A stretch of DNA of 34,461 bases from Clostridia bacterium (GCA_017433405.1 JAFRHH010000091.1:1-34461); one strand, 5' to 3'. Shown: positions 1-8,455, numbered from the stretch's first letter. Notes: generated from the letters alone by a model not told the origin. Numbers and translations are program-made.

Positions 1-1395
1 AATAACACCAATCTCTTTTACATATTTAGACATCCGGATTTTGCTTTCCATTTTGTCAAGGGAAGCCTTCTGGTCAAAGCGAATGATGATTCTTGAGGCT
101 CTCCCTGAAATAAACAAAAATCCATCATCATCAAGATAGCCGACATCGGTTGTATCAAACCAAACGTTACCACTTTCATCGGTAACAAAGGAAGCTTTCG
201 TCCTTTCTGGCATGTTCTCATAACCGATAAACAAACTATCCGAACGTTCCAGAATTTTTCCGGGCGTATTATTTCTTTGGGGGATGCCAGTCGAAATGTC
301 GACTATCTTCAATTCTGTTCCGTCAACAACAACACCAGCAGATCCACGACGATTCATCTTTATCAGGTTTAGCGCAACTGCTCCGGCCATTTCATTTTGG
401 CCATAACCATTTAACACCGGAACAGTGCAGCCTTTTGCTGCAAATGCTGCGTCCATTAATTCGAGTTCTTCTTTGCTCATAGCCGATCCAGCAGCCAACA
501 TACAGCCGATGAAAGAAAGGTTTTGCAGATGATCAACGAATTGATAAAGTGCTCTGTAATACATAGGAGCACTAAATAATAAGAGTTTAGTATTGGTGGG
601 CAGGTTATGTTTTTTCAAAAAGCCTTCATATCCATTCAACAATCCAATAAATAAATCAATGGATTCTTGAGCACTGTTTCCACCAAGATAAACAACCGGA
701 GCTCCAATGATTAGACCTGTGTAAAGAGTAGTTATCGCTCCTAATCCAATGTGGGACGGGATGATCTTTAATATTATATTTTCTCGACTAAGCGGATAAT
801 CAGTCTTGACCATTTTTTCCACGGCTGCATTGATAGCGCGATCCGATAACTCTATGGGTTTAGGAGCACCGGTGGTACCGCTACTGTTAATGAGAACTGC
901 ACAGAAATCATCCCTGTACATTACAGATCGAAAAGAGCATATACGGTTCCTATCGATAAAGTCCTGATATGAACAATAATTCGATTGTGCAGATGAAGAT
1001 CCACCAAGGACAATAACCGGCAATGCTTCAGGATTTATAAACTGCTCCATTGGCAGGAACTCTACCCCCATTGCCAGAATACTGATGGACGACTCTGTTA
1101 TGCTTTCAATGATTTCTGCGATGTTTTTTGAAAAATCAACAAATTTCGTCGTTGCGCCGATCTTGCTGGCCGCAAGTAAGAAAACTGCTTCCTCATAAGA
1201 ACTCGCTGATAATATGCCAATCCGGAAACTGTCACCTTTTATATATGAAAGTAATCCTTCAGCGGTTTTATCGATCTCTTCGAGAAGCTTGCCGTGAGTG
1301 ATCATGATACCGTCTCTTGTGTAGAGAGCCGGAGCGTCCAGGTTGTCCTTTTGAGCATTGACATACGTGTTGTACAGGGTTTCGTGAATCATCAT
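1..1395 (-). CDS. Partial AMP-dependent synthetase/ligase (ANL adenylating enzyme)
   Basis: The reading frame is open from the ATG at 1395 to the left edge of the window, so the last part of the gene is missing; 465 codons are visible. The start is supported by AGGAGG about 8 bases upstream (1405-1410). ANL core motifs are visible: SSGTTGAPKP (residues about 171-180, ATP/phosphate loop), NGYGQNE (about 329-335), TTDVGYLDDDG (around Asp417) and FISGR ending at Arg432. ANL enzymes activate a carboxylate as an acyl-AMP, then usually transfer it to CoA or a carrier-protein thiol. Substrate cannot be told from sequence: it may be an acyl-CoA synthetase or a stand-alone NRPS-type adenylation protein. 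The hinge region after Arg432 is not canonical. Base composition is clearly AT-richer than the genes from 3.1 kb onward, suggesting acquired DNA shared with the neighbouring recombinase. Confidence 0.88.
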   Translation of the reverse strand, partial: MMIHETLYNTYVNAQKDNLDAPALYTRDGIMITHGKLLEEIDKTAEGLLSYIKGDSFRIGILSASSYEEAVFLLAASKIGATTKFVDFSKNIAEIIESITESSISILAMGVEFLPMEQFINPEALPVIVLGGSSSAQSNYCSYQDFIDRNRICSFRSVMYRDDFCAVLINSSGTTGAPKPIELSDRAINAAVEKMVKTDYPLSRENIILKIIPSHIGLGAITTLYTGLIIGAPVVYLGGNSAQESIDLFIGLLNGYEGFLKKHNLPTNTKLLLFSAPMYYRALYQFVDHLQNLSFIGCMLAAGSAMSKEELELMDAAFAAKGCTVPVLNGYGQNEMAGAVALNLIKMNRRGSAGVVVDGTELKIVDISTGIPQRNNTPGKILERSDSLFIGYENMPERTKASFVTDESGNVWFDTTDVGYLDDDGFLFISGRASRIIIRFDQKASLDKMESKIRMSKYVKEIGVI

Positions 1396-1621
1396 TTGTG
1401 GAAACCTCCTGCCTAGCATGTATTCTTCCAACCACAGCCATTCTTATGACAGTGGAGCATAAAGTAGACTTTGTGCCCCAAGTGTGATAAAATATTAATA
1501 TTGCTTCGGAGCCTTGAAAACAATGCGCTTTCTGAAGTTGACTAATGGTAATCTGCTCATTTTCACTGTGGTGTCTGGAGTCTACCTTCAGATCCGGATA
1601 AAATTCCTCCTTTATTTGATT

Positions 1622-2257
1622 TCAGCTGCTTTTTTCTTTCTTCGCATGATCGTCATTATTCTTTGCTTCTTGACTGACCCACCGCAGAAATGTCTTGTGA
1701 CTGATTCCACATTCTTTGGCGGCTGTACGCGCTGAAATCTCACCGGCTTGCCATTTTTCAACGCATTGTTTGTAGCATGCCGGTTTTTTCTTCGGCTTTG
1801 CACCGAATCGTACTCCTCTGGCTTTCGCGGCAGCGATGCCTTCTTTTTGTCGACTACGGATGAATTCCCGTTCAGTCTCTGCTACATAAGAGAGTAGTTG
1901 AAGGACAATATCAGAAATCAGCATTCCGGTCAGATCTTTGCTGATCCGTGTATCCAACAGGGAAACCTCCAGAACAACAATTGCCGCCTTCTTTTCCCGG
2001 GTAATCATTCGCCACTGATCAATGCTTTCCAGATAGTTCCTGCCAAGGCGGTCAATGCTTTTGATCACTAACACATCGCCCGGTCTCAACATCTGAAGCA
2101 GAGCCTGATAAATTGGCCGGTTGAAGTCCTTTCCTGATCGCTTTTCAATGAAAATCTGCTCGTCAGGAATGCCAAACTGGCGCATGGCCAATACCTGACG
2201 ATCGTCGTTCTGATCCTTTGATGATACCCGGACGTAACCATAAACTTTTGAATCCAT
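1622..2257 (-). CDS. Small serine recombinase (resolvase/invertase family)
   Basis: A 211-residue serine recombinase of resolvase/invertase size. The N-terminal catalytic domain has YVRVSSKDQ (Ser12 the likely nucleophile, Arg10 beside it) and SIDRLGRNYLE with the expected paired arginines. The long E-helix region reads YVAETEREFIRSRQKEG, and a C-terminal helix-turn-helix covers about residues 175-195 (SARTAAKECGISHKTFLRWV). The family cuts and rejoins DNA through a phosphoserine link in resolution, inversion or transposition. The ATG at 2257 has GGGAGGG six bases upstream. It is divergent from a small XRE repressor, and the shared intergenic region carries several palindromes. No invertible segment or partner transposase is visible, so its substrate site is unknown. 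The lysine-rich tail is ordinary for the family. Confidence 0.9.
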   Translation of the reverse strand: MDSKVYGYVRVSSKDQNDDRQVLAMRQFGIPDEQIFIEKRSGKDFNRPIYQALLQMLRPGDVLVIKSIDRLGRNYLESIDQWRMITREKKAAIVVLEVSLLDTRISKDLTGMLISDIVLQLLSYVAETEREFIRSRQKEGIAAAKARGVRFGAKPKKKPACYKQCVEKWQAGEISARTAAKECGISHKTFLRWVSQEAKNNDDHAKKEKSS

Positions 2258-2269
2258 TCAAATCCCTCC

Positions 2270-2296
2270 CTGTAAAATGGTGATGTCATTTTACAG
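2270..2296. repeat. 10-bp perfect inverted repeat upstream of the recombinase
   Basis: CTGTAAAATG and CATTTTACAG flank a 7-base spacer immediately upstream of the recombinase ribosome-binding site. It could be an operator, a recombinase binding site, or an mRNA hairpin abutting the GGGAGGG sequence. Only the symmetry is observed; the role is inferred. Confidence 0.6.
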
Positions 2297-2353
2297 AAAG
2301 CGCTGTTTCATCGCTCGATCACATACCGATCACCCCCGTCATCGCATTATTCT

Positions 2354-2386
2354 ACGATATATCGTCCAAAAAGTCGATATATCGAC
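2354..2386. promoter_or_regulatory. Tandem palindromic operators (CGATATATCG core)
   Basis: Two perfect palindromes, ACGATATATCGT (2354-2365) and GTCGATATATCGAC (2373-2386), share a CGATATATCG core and have centres exactly 20 bp apart, about two helical turns. They lie between the divergent recombinase and XRE genes. This is the geometry expected for cooperative binding of a small dimeric repressor, most simply the XRE protein encoded at 2437. Confidence 0.7.
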
Positions 2387-2436
2387 CACTCAAGTAACAA
2401 AAAAATGATAACGTCCTTCCCATAGGAGGGACGATT

Positions 2437-2679
2437 ATGAATACAAGACTTTGTGTCGCCAACCGTATATTGCAGTTGTGCCAGAAAAGAAATATGTCTC
2501 TGAATAGCTTGGCTCATCTATCAGCAGTTCCACCGTCGACACTGAAGAGCATACTGAACGGCGACAGCAAGAATCCCGGCATAGTCACCATCAAACTACT
2601 CTGCGATGGATGGGGAATCACACTCTCTGAATTTTTCGATACAACTGAGTTCCGTTCTCTTGATCAGGAAATGAACTGA
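2437..2679 (+). CDS. Small XRE-family transcriptional regulator
   Basis: An 80-residue protein that is nearly all one Cro/CI-type helix-turn-helix domain (about residues 7-68). Helices are recognisable around ANRILQLCQKRN, SLNSLAHLSAVPPSTLKSIL and the closing ITLSEFF. It has no C-terminal effector or protease domain, so it probably acts as a simple repressor. The ATG has AGGAGGG about 8 bases upstream. The twin CGATATATCG palindromes 50-80 bases upstream are the likely operators, which would let it control itself and the divergent recombinase. The AT-rich composition matches the recombinase and the adenylating enzyme, consistent with one acquired unit. Confidence 0.85.
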   Translation: MNTRLCVANRILQLCQKRNMSLNSLAHLSAVPPSTLKSILNGDSKNPGIVTIKLLCDGWGITLSEFFDTTEFRSLDQEMN

Positions 2680-2728
2680 GTCCGTAGTGTTTTCCTGATA
2701 CTGTATTCTCAATTCTTCAGGATAGACC

Positions 2729-2845
2729 ATGGGGGAGATCAAATCTATACTCACGCTCCACGGAGACCGCCGCCCAGTTGCGTTTGAATTTCCGACAAAT
2801 TGGGGGTCCGGGGTATCAAACAATCAGGAGCATCAGCCTGAATGA
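2729..2845 (+). CDS. Very small hypothetical ORF (38 aa)
   Basis: An ATG preceded by AGGA at about 7 bases opens a 38-codon frame, 49 bases after the XRE gene. The product begins MGEIKSILTLHGDRRP and contains VAFEFPTNWG, which looks like plausible protein sequence. I do not recognise it. It could be a tiny gene co-transcribed with the regulator or the remnant of a larger mobile-element gene. The remaining non-coding stretch to 2960 shows nothing else I can name. Confidence 0.3.
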   Translation: MGEIKSILTLHGDRRPVAFEFPTNWGSGVSNNQEHQPE

Positions 2846-2961
2846 ATTGGTTGTTCCCGGTTGTAATTGGCTATTATAGCTTGTTGTTCTCTTGTTCTGA
2901 AAACCGCCATTTATCAGGATATAATGAGTAAATTTCAAGATTCGCCTGTAAGGATGAACAT

Positions 2962-3004
2962 AAAAAGCGGCCAGGCTGAGCATCTATGCCCATACCTGGT
3001 CGCC
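2962..3004 (-). terminator. Probable intrinsic terminator after the GH32 gene
   Basis: Read on the minus strand, GCGACCAGG pairs with CCTGGCCGC (one mismatch) across a 19-base loop and is followed by TTTTTA. It lies about 100 bases beyond the GH32 stop codon. The long loop makes it weaker than the other terminators here. Confidence 0.55.
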
Positions 3005-3105
3005 TTTGAGTTGCCCGCTCGAAGTGTCAGCTCAAATCTGGTTCTCTCTGGAAATCCCTATCTTGACCCGTCTTCTGCTCGCGGGCTTCTTTTCTTTCAA
3101 CCCTG

Positions 3106-4578
3106 TTATCCCAGGGGATGGGCCTCGACGCTTACGCGAATCGGCGCGTCCGCGGCGAAGGTGATGCCGTCGGCGCTCAGGGGCGTCGGGATCAGGGAGG
3201 TGACGACCCGCTCGCCGCCGTTGATGAAGAGCTCGATGCTCTCCTTGTCCATGAGGAGGCGCAGGGTCAGCTTCCCTTCCCGGACCTCCGCCCGGACATG
3301 GCGGGTATGGGCGATATCCCGGAGGGAACCGCCCCGGCTCCGGTCGAAAACCAGCTCGCCCCGGGCCAGGTCGCAGCGGATCTGGATATAATGCTCGGCG
3401 TTCTTCGCGACCCGGAGGGTGAACCGGCGGCAGGCCGATCCCTCGGGAAGCAGCGTCACGCTCAGATCCATCAGCCTTCCGCGGACGCCCTCCAGCTCCG
3501 TCTCCTCCTGCACCGTAACCCGGTCGTGGCGGACCGTATCCTGCCAGAGGCGCTCGATTTCCCGGACCGGCCGCTGGCAAAGGCGTCCGTTCTCCAGGAA
3601 CAGCTCCCGGGGAACGCTCATCTGGGCATACCAGGGATGTCGCCGGGGCGCCTCCTTGCAGGTCTCCCAGCTGTCCATCCAGCCGATCATGATCCGCCGC
3701 CCGTCCGGCGCCAGGGTCGTCTGGGGGGCGTAGAAGGTCAGGCCGTGATCCACGGGCTGGACGCTCTCCCGGGTAAACTCGCAGTTCTTTCCGTCGAAGC
3801 GGCCGATCAGGGCAACGGTGCCGTAGCCCGCGTGGAACTCCTCCCGGGCGTGCATCTGCTGGGGGCTGACGATCAGGACCTGCTTTCCGCCCAGGGGGAA
3901 GAAGTCCGGGCATTCCCACATCTTTCCGTATTCGCCGCGGCTGGCGTCCAGCTCCCCGCGGAACTCCCAGTCCAGCCCGTCCCGGCTGGACAAAAGCAGG
4001 ATGGCGCCCTGGCGCTCCGCGTGGCGGTTGGCGACCACCATCCGGAAGGTGCCGTCCTCCTCCCGCCAGATCTTCGGATCCCGGAAGTCAAACTCGCTGT
4101 AGCCCACGGGCAGATGGGCATGGCGGATCACCGGGTTCAGCAGGGATTTTTCAAAATCCGTCCCGTTGCCCACGGCGACGCACTGGGCCTGAGTTTCCCG
4201 CCGGAAGGTGCCGGCGGGCTGAACGCCGGTATAGGCCAGCATCAGGCGCCCGTCCGGCAGGGGCACGGCGCTGCCGGAAAAGCAACCGCCCGCGTCGGCG
4301 TCGGTGTCGGGGGCCAGGGCGCAGGGCATATAGGTCCAGTGGAGCAGGTCCGCCGAGACCGCGTGCCCCCAGTGCATGGGCCCCCACTGACGGGAAAAGG
4401 GATGATACTGATAGAACAGATGAAACTGCCCCTGATAGAAGCAGAAGCCGTTGGGATCGTTCATCCATCCGACCAGGGGGGTCAGATGAAAGAGAGGCCG
4501 CTCCCCGGCGGACAGGCGCATCGCCTGCTCCCTTTCAAATTCCCGGACTCTTTCCAGCGGTTTGGGATTGATGCTCAT
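3106..4578 (-). CDS. GH32 beta-fructofuranosidase / sucrose(-6-phosphate) hydrolase
   Basis: A 490-residue cytoplasmic glycoside hydrolase of family 32, which releases fructose from sucrose, sucrose-6-phosphate or short fructans. Residues of the catalytic triad are visible: WMNDPNG (nucleophile Asp41), FRDPK (transition-state stabiliser Asp166) and WECPDFF (acid/base Glu221). The five-bladed propeller is followed by the usual C-terminal beta-sandwich. No signal peptide is present. I start at the ATG at 4578 because GAGGAGG lies 6-8 bases upstream; the in-frame codons further upstream run into an intergenic repeat. The gene belongs with the ABC importer at 4.8-8.3 kb and the fructokinase at 9.9 kb, so imported fructosides rather than a PTS-delivered phosphate are the likelier substrate. 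A terminator and a repeat separate it from the binding-protein gene, so it may be transcribed separately. Confidence 0.93.
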   Translation of the reverse strand: MSINPKPLERVREFEREQAMRLSAGERPLFHLTPLVGWMNDPNGFCFYQGQFHLFYQYHPFSRQWGPMHWGHAVSADLLHWTYMPCALAPDTDADAGGCFSGSAVPLPDGRLMLAYTGVQPAGTFRRETQAQCVAVGNGTDFEKSLLNPVIRHAHLPVGYSEFDFRDPKIWREEDGTFRMVVANRHAERQGAILLLSSRDGLDWEFRGELDASRGEYGKMWECPDFFPLGGKQVLIVSPQQMHAREEFHAGYGTVALIGRFDGKNCEFTRESVQPVDHGLTFYAPQTTLAPDGRRIMIGWMDSWETCKEAPRRHPWYAQMSVPRELFLENGRLCQRPVREIERLWQDTVRHDRVTVQEETELEGVRGRLMDLSVTLLPEGSACRRFTLRVAKNAEHYIQIRCDLARGELVFDRSRGGSLRDIAHTRHVRAEVREGKLTLRLLMDKESIELFINGGERVVTSLIPTPLSADGITFAADAPIRVSVEAHPLG

Positions 4579-4604
4579 GACTTTCCTCCTCAGCGAATGG
4601 TCAA

Positions 4605-4680
4605 TCACGTCTGCCTTTCTGCGACGGATGACGATTTTGTAGCCGCTTTGCCTGAGCGCTCGCGGACAAAAACTGTCTCC
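4605..4680 (-). repeat. Intergenic leader-like repeat, copy A (full)
   Basis: A full copy of a roughly 75-bp element found seven times in this window. In the sense of the GH32 gene it runs from GTTTTTGTCCGCGAGCG, through ACAAAATCGTCATCCG, to GGCAGACGTGA, and ends 26 bases before the ATG. The two halves contain complementary TTTTGT/ACAAAA arms. Position and orientation suggest a 5' leader (see findings). Confidence 0.7.
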
Positions 4681-4684
4681 TTCA

Positions 4685-4717
4685 GGAAAACCGGGAGCCG
4701 GTTTTTCCGGCTCCCGG
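4685..4717 (-). terminator. Strong hairpin terminator after the binding-protein gene
   Basis: CCGGGAGCCGG and its complement form a perfect 11-bp stem with a 5-base loop, followed on the minus strand by GTTTTCC. It lies about 80 bases past the binding-protein stop and before GH32. It probably attenuates or ends the importer transcript. A second 8-bp hairpin (GGGAAACG/CGTTTCCC) sits at 4744-4771. Confidence 0.75.
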
Positions 4718-4795
4718 CAACGTTGGGTACCACCTGGTTTTCAGGGAAACGCCGGACAGCCGCCGTTTCCCCGTATGATCCGTTGGCTTCCCGGC

Positions 4796-6415
4796 TTACT
4801 GGGCCGCCAGGTAACGATTATACACCGTCTGATAGATATCCAGCAAGGTGCTCATGCCGCAGCGCTCCAGATAGGCCTTGTAGGCTTCCCACTCCTCGTC
4901 GGTGGGGCCGCCGTTCTTGATCCAGTTCGCCTCATACTCGGCGACGGCCTTCTCGAAGTCCGGACGGTAGTAGTCGATGTCGTCCAGCTCGGACTTGGTG
5001 AACACGCAGTCCTGCGGATAGAAGGACGGATCCTTGACGAACTGCATCCAGTAGTCATAGATATCCGCCAGGCGCTGCTGGGCGCGGTCTTCCATGTAGA
5101 AGTACTCGTTGTAGTACTCGGACAGGATCAGCTTCGGACCCTGAACCTCCAGCTGGGCCTTCAGCTCGCCGGCGGACTTGTTGTACTTCGCGCGGGCTTC
5201 CTCATCGGTGATGGAGAGCCACATGCCCTTTTCATCCTGTCCGGTGAAGAACTCGCCGATGGGGCCGTACTGCAGCTGCATCACGTTCTCACCTTCGTAC
5301 CACTGATCATAGAAGCTCAGCAGCTTCGCCGGATCCTTGCACTGAGCGGTAATGGACAGGGAGCCCGCGTTGGTGGCGCCGCCGGTCCGCAGGTTCACGT
5401 TGCTGGTGCCATCGGGACCGTTCAGGATGGGCAGATAGACATAGTCCTCCGCGTGGGCGCCCATGATTTCGTTGATTTCCCACCAGGTGCTGACGCCGAC
5501 CCGGCCGCCGGAGCACTTGGCGATCAGCTGGTTGGTATCCTGGGAGAACATTTCCATGTCCATCAGGCCTTCGGCGTACCAGTTGTGGAAATAGGTCAGG
5601 GCCGCGCGATAGTTGTCGTCGTCGCTGACGAAGTTCACGGTGCCGTTCTGATCCACCACCAGGTCCATGCAGACGTCGTTGATCCAGTTGGTGAAGCCGA
5701 AGCCGGCATAGAACACGTTCTGGCCCCAGCACCACTCGTCGAAGCCGGTGCTCATGGGGATGGTGCTGCCCGCTTCGTTGCCGTAGATCTTCGCGGACAT
5801 GTCGTTTTCCTTGAAGGCGACCAGCACGTCGTGCAGCTCGTCCAGGGTCGTGGGCATGGCCAGGCCCAGGTCATCCAGCCACTTCTTGTTGATCATGGAG
5901 AACTGGGGCACGGAGAAGATGGAATAGTCCTTTTCCCGGCCGATACCGGCGGTGCCCATCTGCTCGCCGGCGGGGAGGCCGTAGATTTTGCCGTCGTCCA
6001 TGGTGATGGCGGCCTTCACGGCGGGATGGGTCTCCAGGATCTTCGCCAGGTTGGGCATGATTTCGGGGGTGATATAGGGGGTCAGGTCGATAAAAGTGCC
6101 GGAGGAGCCGTAGCGCATCAGGTCATAGTTGGAAAAGCCGCAGGCCTGGAAGGCGTCGATGGGATCCTTGGAGGCGGCGTTGCCGCTGATCCGGGTGCCG
6201 ACGACCTCGCCGAGGCTGTCGGACCAGGTGTCCCACTTGATAGTGATGCCGGCTTTTTCCTGCATCGCCTTGAGGACCACGTTGTTGTCATAGCCGCCGG
6301 ACAGGGCGGAGATGCCGCTGAGAACGTTGAAGGACGTCTGGCCTTCCGCGGTGGCGAAAGAAGCCATGCTCAGCACCAGCGCCAGCGCCAGAATCATGGA
6401 TACGAGCTTTTTCAT
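4796..6415 (-). CDS. Sugar ABC transporter substrate-binding protein (LplA-type)
   Basis: A 539-residue extracellular solute-binding protein of the family that partners LplB/LplC-type permeases. The N-terminus is a signal peptide (lysines followed by a hydrophobic stretch ending ASFATAEG). There is no cysteine for lipid attachment, unusual for a Gram-positive binding protein. Aromatic-rich segments such as STWWEINEIMG and FDEWCWGQNVFYAGF fit carbohydrate binding. The ATG at 6415 has AGGAGG about 7 bases upstream. Next to GH32, fructokinase and LacI genes it most likely binds sucrose or fructo-oligosaccharides. The specificity is inferred from context only. It is the last gene of the importer operon (permease, permease, binding protein), followed by a strong hairpin. 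Confidence 0.92.
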   Translation of the reverse strand: MKKLVSMILALALVLSMASFATAEGQTSFNVLSGISALSGGYDNNVVLKAMQEKAGITIKWDTWSDSLGEVVGTRISGNAASKDPIDAFQACGFSNYDLMRYGSSGTFIDLTPYITPEIMPNLAKILETHPAVKAAITMDDGKIYGLPAGEQMGTAGIGREKDYSIFSVPQFSMINKKWLDDLGLAMPTTLDELHDVLVAFKENDMSAKIYGNEAGSTIPMSTGFDEWCWGQNVFYAGFGFTNWINDVCMDLVVDQNGTVNFVSDDDNYRAALTYFHNWYAEGLMDMEMFSQDTNQLIAKCSGGRVGVSTWWEINEIMGAHAEDYVYLPILNGPDGTSNVNLRTGGATNAGSLSITAQCKDPAKLLSFYDQWYEGENVMQLQYGPIGEFFTGQDEKGMWLSITDEEARAKYNKSAGELKAQLEVQGPKLILSEYYNEYFYMEDRAQQRLADIYDYWMQFVKDPSFYPQDCVFTKSELDDIDYYRPDFEKAVAEYEANWIKNGGPTDEEWEAYKAYLERCGMSTLLDIYQTVYNRYLAAQ

Positions 6416-6489
6416 GGGGAATCCTCCTTTTTTAATATCGCTTCACACCGTTTCCCGGTGCAAAATCCACTCAGGGGCGGTTCCGGGCC

Positions 6490-7401
6490 TCAGCCCTTGA
6501 CCGCGCCGGCCATCAGGCCCTTTTCGAAGTACTTCTGGACGAAGGGGTAAACGATCAGCATGGGAGCCGCCGCCACGATGATGGAAGCGAACTTGATCAT
6601 TTCCGTGATCTTGTTCAGCTCCGCATAGCCGCCGCTGATCATGCTGGTCTGGGAGGCGGAGGCGGAGGACTTGATCAGGATGTTGCGCAGCACCAGGGGC
6701 AGGGTCGCCTGCTCGTTGGTCATATAGATCAGGGCGGTGAACCATTCGTTCCAGTAGGCCACCATGGAGAACACCACCATGACCGACAGGATCGGCATCG
6801 ACAGGGGAATGATCATCGAGAAGAAGATCCGGAAATGGCTGGCGCCGTCGATGCTGGCCGCCTCCTTCAGGGAGCCGGGAATGCTGGTTTCAAAGTAGTT
6901 CCGGGCGATGATGGCGTTGCTGACCGCGACGCCGCCGGGCAGGAACATGGCCCAGACGGTCTGCATGATCCCCGTCTGCTGCACGATCAGGTAGGTCGGG
7001 ATCAGGCCGCCGCCGAAATACATCGTGATGATGAAGAAGATGCTGATGATCTTTTTCCCGGGGAGATCCGCCACCGACAGCGGATAGGCCACGAGATAGA
7101 TCAGGGCGACGGAGTAAATCGTACCCAGAACGGTATACAGGATGCTGTTGCCGTAGCCCCGGACGATGTTCGGCTCGGCGAACACGGACTCATAGCCCTT
7201 CAGGGTAAACTGGCTGGGAAGCAGGAAGGTCTTTCCGGCGTAGACGTCATAGGGATCCGAGAAGGAGGCCACCAGTACGTAATACAGCGGATAGGCTACG
7301 ATCAGCAGCACCAGCACGGAGATGATCACCAGGATGATATCGCTCGTCCGGTCGCTCAGGCCGCCCAGCTTGCCCTGGTTTTTCTTGGTTACGGTCGTCA
7401 T
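6490..7401 (-). CDS. Carbohydrate ABC transporter permease (LplC/MalG type)
   Basis: A 303-residue inner-membrane permease with about six hydrophobic segments. The EAA loop EAASIDGASHFRIFFSMIIP (about residues 181-200) contacts the ATPase. The C-terminal FEKGLMAGAVKG ending is typical of LplC/YtcP-type proteins. It starts 17 bases after the upstream permease gene and is followed after 74 bases by the binding protein, so all three are one operon. No ATPase is encoded here. Importers of this CUT1 class often share an MsmK/MsiK-type ATPase encoded elsewhere, which is the simplest explanation. Confidence 0.92.
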   Translation of the reverse strand: MTTVTKKNQGKLGGLSDRTSDIILVIISVLVLLIVAYPLYYVLVASFSDPYDVYAGKTFLLPSQFTLKGYESVFAEPNIVRGYGNSILYTVLGTIYSVALIYLVAYPLSVADLPGKKIISIFFIITMYFGGGLIPTYLIVQQTGIMQTVWAMFLPGGVAVSNAIIARNYFETSIPGSLKEAASIDGASHFRIFFSMIIPLSMPILSVMVVFSMVAYWNEWFTALIYMTNEQATLPLVLRNILIKSSASASQTSMISGGYAELNKITEMIKFASIIVAAAPMLIVYPFVQKYFEKGLMAGAVKG

Positions 7402-7418
7402 GGTTTTCCCCTCCTCTC

Positions 7419-8348
7419 TTACACGAAGCTGACTTCGCCGTACTTTTTCGCGATCCGGTTCACGATCAGCAGCAGCACGATGTTGATGGCGGTATTGAAC
7501 AGGCCCACCGCGGTACCCAGCTCATACTTCGCGCTGACGATGCCCTGCTCGTAGACGTAGATCGCGATGATGTCGCTGGTGGCGCGGTTCAGATCCGTCT
7601 GCAGCAGATAGGCCTTTTCGAAGCCGACGTTCATGATACCGGAGGCGCTCATGATCAGCTGCAGGATGATCATCGGCAGCAGGCAGGGAATATCGATGTG
7701 CAGGATCCGCTGGAACACGCTGGCGCCGTCGACCTTGGCCGCCTCGTAGAGGGCGGGATCCACGCTGGAGAGGGTCGCCAGATAGATGATGGTTCCCCAC
7801 CCTGCTTCCTGCCAGATGCCGCTGGCCACATAGATGGTCCGGAAGGCGCCCGCCTCCGTCAGGAAGTCGATATTTGTGCCGGCGATCAGGTTGATCAGGC
7901 CGCCCGTCGGGCTCAGGAAGATCCGCAGCATACCGCAGATAACCATCGTCGAGATGAAGTGGGGGGCGTAGATCACCGTCTGCACCGTGCGCTTGAGCTT
8001 CTGGAAGCGCAGCTGGTTCAGCGCCAGGCTCAGCAGGATCGGCACCGGGAAGCCCCACAGCAGGCTGAACAGGCTCAGCTTGATGGTGTTCCACAGCATC
8101 CGGTCGAAGGTGGGGGCCCGGAAGAAGCGCTCGAACCACTTCCATCCGACCCATTCGCTGCCCGCCACGCCCAGGGCCGGATTATAGTTCCGGAAGGCGA
8201 TCTGGATGCCGTACATGGGGCCGTACTTGTAGATGATGGTGATGACCACCGGGATCAGCAGCAGCACATAGAGCTGCCAGCAGTCCCGCAACCGCTTTCC
8301 CAGATTCTTTTTATGAACCCGGGGAAGTGACGCCGCTCTCGTCGTCAT
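7419..8348 (-). CDS. Carbohydrate ABC transporter permease (LplB/MalF type)
   Basis: A 309-residue membrane permease with six predicted segments and the EAA-type loop EAAKVDGASVFQRILHIDIP. It pairs with the permease at 6490 to form the channel. I take the ATG at 8348 because AGGAGG lies 7 bases before it; the ATG two codons earlier would be only one or two bases from that site. It is the first gene of the importer operon. Its promoter (about 8426-8455) has a TGAAACGTTTCA operator just downstream, so LacI-type control is expected. Confidence 0.92.
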   Translation of the reverse strand: MTTRAASLPRVHKKNLGKRLRDCWQLYVLLLIPVVITIIYKYGPMYGIQIAFRNYNPALGVAGSEWVGWKWFERFFRAPTFDRMLWNTIKLSLFSLLWGFPVPILLSLALNQLRFQKLKRTVQTVIYAPHFISTMVICGMLRIFLSPTGGLINLIAGTNIDFLTEAGAFRTIYVASGIWQEAGWGTIIYLATLSSVDPALYEAAKVDGASVFQRILHIDIPCLLPMIILQLIMSASGIMNVGFEKAYLLQTDLNRATSDIIAIYVYEQGIVSAKYELGTAVGLFNTAINIVLLLIVNRIAKKYGEVSFV

Positions 8349-8399
8349 GTGCATTCCTCCTCATGTCCTGGAGTCCTATTGTCGTTTCATCCTCCGTGA

Positions 8400-8411
8400 T
8401 GAAACGTTTCA
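8400..8411. promoter_or_regulatory. LacI-type operator of the importer operon
   Basis: TGAAACGTTTCA is a perfect 12-bp palindrome with a central CG, typical of LacI-family operators. It lies about 8-19 bases downstream of the predicted importer transcription start. Half sites TTTCAT and ATGAAA recur on both sides (8385-8390, 8415-8420). It is the likely target of the divergent LacI protein. Confidence 0.75.
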
Positions 8412-8425
8412 CGTATTTCATGCGA

Positions 8426-8455
8426 ACATTACCATAGATCGGAGAAATCTGTCAA
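8426..8455 (-). promoter_or_regulatory. Predicted importer promoter
   Basis: On the minus strand TTGACA (8450-8455) and TAATGT (8426-8431) are separated by 18 bases. The -35 is perfect and the -10 is weak, as expected for an activatable or derepressed sugar promoter. Confidence 0.5.

Noticed and set aside
2596-2823. 75-codon minus-strand frame opposite the XRE gene
   Set aside because: No ATG with a ribosome site at its start, and it overlaps the better-supported XRE gene and small plus-strand ORF.
3118-4920. Long plus-strand open frame (600 codons) opposite GH32
   Set aside because: It mirrors the GH32 gene, lacks recognisable domains and arises from high GC third positions. The minus-strand product has full catalytic motifs.
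4775-6550. Plus-strand open frame of 591 codons
   Set aside because: Antisense shadow of the sugar-binding protein; His/Gly/Val-rich product with no family features.
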